DNA of 18,026 bases from NCBI GenBank assembly GCA_021199395.1, contig JAJQIE010000234.1:1-18026 (forward strand), in the 5' to 3' direction. The position numbers were made by a program, and so were the translations under genes. This DNA comes from Lachnospiraceae bacterium (lineage in GTDB: Bacteria; Bacillota; Clostridia; Lachnospirales; Lachnospiraceae). The notes under the pieces were generated by a model. The model did not search any database. It was not told the origin of the DNA and saw only the letters and a program-made list of their open reading frames with translations. Shown here in pieces: positions 15,602-18,026 of the stretch (the first letter of the stretch is position 1; the number at the start of each line of letters is the position of its first letter).

Positions 15602-16637
15602 TGTTACGATTATTGATATTGCGAGAAAGGCGGGGGTTTCCACCGCAACTGTTTCCAGGGTGTTAAACGGCACCGGACAGGTACAGGAAAAGACCAGGTT
15701 AAAAGTAGAAAGGGCGGTCAGGGAAATGAACTACCGCCCCAATCCTATGGCTAAAAATTTAAGCAGTGAGCACAGCAATGTGATTGGGATGCTGGTATCC
15801 GATATCCGGAATCCATTCTATGCGAATATCTTTGTAGAATGCGAAAAGTATGCGAATGAAAAAGGCTACTCACTGATACTGTGTGACTATGGGTACTCGG
15901 ATAAAATAGAATTGCAGTATTACAGCCTGCTGCTGGCGCAGCGTGTTTGCGCGATCATACACATTGGAGGAACGATTGACAGGAGATATCCAAATGCCGA
16001 TTTTATGTCGCGTCTGGCGGAGGTCTCGGAGAAAATACCTGTTGTGACGTCCTCGAAGATGGATATTCCAAACTGCAGGTGTGTGAAGCTCGATAATTAC
16101 AGGATTACAAAGGCTGCCATGGAATATCTGCTGAGTCTGGGACATGAGCGGATTGCAATGGTAGGCGGCAGAGACGGGGTACTTTCGACCTGTGAAAGAC
16201 GGCAATGCTATCAGGAAATCCGGAAAAAGGAAAAATTAAAATATAATTGTATCGCGAAAAGCGATACCTATGATATTCAGGGCGGATATCTTGCAGGGCG
16301 GGAGGCATTACAGAAGGACATCCTTCCGACTGCGATGATTGCGATCAATGATTTTCTGGCCATCGGAATGGTACAGGCCATTCAGGAGCGCGGGCTGAAA
16401 ATCGGGAAGGATATCTCAGTTGTCAGCTTTGACAATACCTATATCGCGGAAATGCTGGAGCCGGAGCTTACCTCTGTGGGAAATGATTATTATGCCTTCA
16501 GCCGGGCTGTGATTGATGTGGCGATATCAATGAAGAAAGGCCGGAACGTGCAGGACGTCCGGGAGCTTCCGATCTGTATGGATATACGTTCCTCCTGCGG
16601 AAAAGCGGTGGGAAAACAGAGGGAAAAGACTTTTTAA
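15591..16637 (+). CDS. LacI-family transcriptional regulator 2
   Basis: This is a second LacI/GalR regulator, clearly a paralogue of the preceding one. The helix-turn-helix is VTIIDIARKAGVSTATVSRVLN at about residues 5-26, followed by MNYRPNPMAKNLSS. The effector core shows IGMLVSDIRNPFYANIFVECE, AMVGGRDGVLSTCERRQ and SVVSFDNTYIAEMLEPELTS. Length is 348. ATG 15591 lies inside the end of regulator 1 and overlaps it by 11 bases. A weak GGGG/CAGATG region precedes it, so translational coupling is likely. The promoter and operators of the downstream glycosidase begin 4 bases after its stop codon. It may act with regulator 1, as mixed or separate dimers, on those operators. This is inferred from position. 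Confidence 0.92.
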   Translation: MRHDVTIIDIARKAGVSTATVSRVLNGTGQVQEKTRLKVERAVREMNYRPNPMAKNLSSEHSNVIGMLVSDIRNPFYANIFVECEKYANEKGYSLILCDYGYSDKIELQYYSLLLAQRVCAIIHIGGTIDRRYPNADFMSRLAEVSEKIPVVTSSKMDIPNCRCVKLDNYRITKAAMEYLLSLGHERIAMVGGRDGVLSTCERRQCYQEIRKKEKLKYNCIAKSDTYDIQGGYLAGREALQKDILPTAMIAINDFLAIGMVQAIQERGLKIGKDISVVSFDNTYIAEMLEPELTSVGNDYYAFSRAVIDVAISMKKGRNVQDVRELPICMDIRSSCGKAVGKQREKTF

Positions 16638-16640
16638 TGA

Positions 16641-16669
16641 TTGACAACAGAATGGGGTTGTATTATACT
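16641..16669 (+). promoter_or_regulatory. Consensus promoter of the glycosidase gene
   Basis: TTGACA at 16641-16646 and TATACT at 16664-16669 with exactly 17 bases between them give a strong sigma-A promoter. Start near 16676 would place operator 1 at the transcription start, the classic place for LacI-type repression. The leader to ATG 16810 is about 134 bases. Confidence 0.8.
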
Positions 16670-16675
16670 CAGAAA

Positions 16676-16689
16676 TGTAAACGATTTCA
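16676..16689 (+). promoter_or_regulatory. LacI-type operator 1
   Basis: TGTAAACGATTTCA is a partial palindrome around a central CG, as in LacI/GalR and CcpA-type sites. It directly overlaps the predicted start of transcription. The core AAACGATTTCAAAA is repeated at operator 2. Confidence 0.6.
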
Positions 16690-16772
16690 AAATGTAATCA
16701 TAAAATTCATAAAAACCAGAGAACGGAATCATAAAAAGTGTAAAATATTTGCATTTATCCCATCAAAAGGCA

Positions 16773-16786
16773 GAAAACGATTTCAA
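16773..16786 (+). promoter_or_regulatory. LacI-type operator 2
   Basis: GAAAACGATTTCAA shares the core AAACGATTTCAAAA with operator 1. The CG centres are 96 bases apart, close to nine helical turns, compatible with DNA looping by a LacI tetramer or paired dimers. It lies about 25 bases before the glycosidase start codon. Confidence 0.55.
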
Positions 16787-16809
16787 AAAAGAGGCAGGGT
16801 AGGACAGAC

Positions 16810-18026
16810 ATGAAGAAGAATCGCTTTTTTTCAATTGGCGGACAGGTGAATAACAGCAGTGCTCAGTCCGTGAAGGCACTGGAGCGGGCAATCTGCGCAA
16901 TTCGTAAATTTGACATGAATACGATTGCGGTGCCGCTGTACTGGTATCAGATTGAGCCGGAGGAAGGACATTTTTGTTTTGAACAGATTGATATGGTTCT
17001 CGAACAGGCCGAAGAGAATGATCTGAAGGTTGTCTTTCTGTGGTTTGGAAGCTGGAAGAACGGCGCTTCGCATTATACGCCTGTATGGGTCAGATGCGAC
17101 AGAAAACGGTTTCCGCGCGCAAAGAATTATGCGGGTGCGGATACAAGGATTCTCTCGCCGATCGGGATGGCGAGCAGGGACGCTGACGCAGGGGCTGTCG
17201 CCGCTGTGCTTCGTTACATCAGGTCGCAGGATGCGCAGGAGCGTGTGATTGCGTTTCAGGTGGAAAATGAGCCGGGACTTTTAGGTACTCCGAGGGATTA
17301 TTCCGCGGAGGCACAGGCGTTATTTGATGGCTTACTACCGGAAGACATGGAACGCTTTCTGCAGACTCTGAAGCAGGGCGAGATCTATCGGGCATGGGAG
17401 AAACAGGGCTTCCCCCATAAGGGAAGCTGGCGGGAGTGCTTTGGCCTGATAGCGGAGGAAATTTTTTCGGCATATTATTTTGCCAGATATATTGATGCGG
17501 TCGCGGCGGCAGGAAAAGCGGAATATGATTTGCCGATGTATGTCAATGTCTGGGTAATGGAAACGGAGAACCGGCTTCCGGGGATTGATTATCCATCCGG
17601 CGGAGCGACCAGCCTTGCGCTGGATGTATGGAAATACTTCGCGCCGCATATTGACCGGATCTGCCCGGATATTTATTTTGAAGACCGCGATATGTATGAG
17701 TACATTTGCGGGCAATACAGAAGACCGGATAATGAGCTGTACATACCTGAATCGCATGCGGACGATCAGAATGCTCTCTATCTGTTTACTGCTATTGAAA
17801 AGTTTAACCTTACAGGCATCCACTGCTTTGCGATTGACAGTACAATTGATAATAATGGTGAGCTGAGGCCGGAATGTGAAGGCTACCGGCGCTCTGTTCA
17901 GATTCTTTCCTCTATGCGCCCCTTACTGGAGAAATATCTGGGAAGCGGGAGGATTTATGCGGTAGCGCAGTATGAATGTATGTCTTCCCAGTTTTTTGAT
18001 TTCGGAGATTACTGGGGAAGAGTTTA
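16810..18026 (+). CDS. GH35/DUF5597-like glycoside hydrolase (partial)
   Basis: This is a TIM-barrel glycosidase, cut by the window edge after 405 codons with no stop. The acid/base region FQVENEPGLLGTPRDYS resembles the QVENE block of GH35 and DUF5597-type beta-galactosidases. LYIPES later probably carries the nucleophile Glu at the end of a barrel strand. NTIAVPLYWYQIEPEEGHF near residues 38-56 is the typical early barrel strand of GH35/GH42 proteins. There is no signal peptide, so it would act on small imported oligosaccharides. ATG 16810 follows a weak AGGA at 16801-16804. The upstream promoter with two LacI operators and the LacI pair make this the first gene of a sugar-inducible operon that continues beyond the window. 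Substrate is not determined; beta-galactoside is the first guess. Confidence 0.82.
   Translation, partial: MKKNRFFSIGGQVNNSSAQSVKALERAICAIRKFDMNTIAVPLYWYQIEPEEGHFCFEQIDMVLEQAEENDLKVVFLWFGSWKNGASHYTPVWVRCDRKRFPRAKNYAGADTRILSPIGMASRDADAGAVAAVLRYIRSQDAQERVIAFQVENEPGLLGTPRDYSAEAQALFDGLLPEDMERFLQTLKQGEIYRAWEKQGFPHKGSWRECFGLIAEEIFSAYYFARYIDAVAAAGKAEYDLPMYVNVWVMETENRLPGIDYPSGGATSLALDVWKYFAPHIDRICPDIYFEDRDMYEYICGQYRRPDNELYIPESHADDQNALYLFTAIEKFNLTGIHCFAIDSTIDNNGELRPECEGYRRSVQILSSMRPLLEKYLGSGRIYAVAQYECMSSQFFDFGDYWGRV

Overview
The window looks like part of a chromosome from an anaerobic, spore-forming Clostridia species, most like Lachnospiraceae. The reasons are a SpoVAC spore-membrane protein, a T-box leader on valS, a GlnRS gene, strong AGGAGG-type ribosome sites, moderately high GC in the core genes, and a LacI-controlled cytoplasmic glycosidase. 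Every gene I accept is on the + strand.

Layout. (1) 46-4743 is a housekeeping block: rnz (tRNA 3' processing), tsaD (t6A modification), ispD (isoprenoid precursor) and glnS. Three of these four serve tRNA maturation or charging. (2) 4811-8136 holds a MocR-type GntR/aminotransferase regulator, a YdcF-like DUF218 protein, a Cof-type HAD phosphatase and a small acidic protein, closely spaced or overlapping. (3) 8240-8707 is spoVAC. (4) 8708-about 11030 is an AT-rich island with its own promoter. It carries a two-gene AAA/ABC-type ATPase plus TOPRIM-like nuclease cassette, resembling the architecture of the AbiL/RloAB, PARIS and OLD/Gabija defence systems. It ends in a triplicated inverted/direct repeat, followed by a second, truncated spoVAC 3' end. 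(5) 11174-14395 is a valine T-box leader and valS. (6) 14423-14503 is a decayed valS piece. (7) 14534-16637 is a pair of overlapping LacI regulators. A consensus promoter with two LacI-type operators follows, then a GH35/DUF5597-like glycosidase that runs off the right edge.

Three points stand out. First, two normally essential translation genes are broken as written. tsaD has two in-frame TAA codons, and valS has a 1-base insertion exactly in the KMSKS motif, although its T-box leader is intact. This is either sequence error or real decay with copies elsewhere. Second, the AAA/TOPRIM cassette sits between a complete spoVAC and a 91%-identical spoVAC 3' fragment whose differences are mostly synonymous. 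It appears to be a horizontally acquired, probably anti-phage module. A perfect 10-bp inverted repeat joins its -35 region to its ribosome site, and could mute translation of read-through RNA. Third, valS carries an in-frame palindromic insertion with direct-repeat borders in the linker after its catalytic core.

No RNA genes other than the T-box leader, no CRISPR array and no complete insertion sequence were seen. All percent identities were counted by hand.
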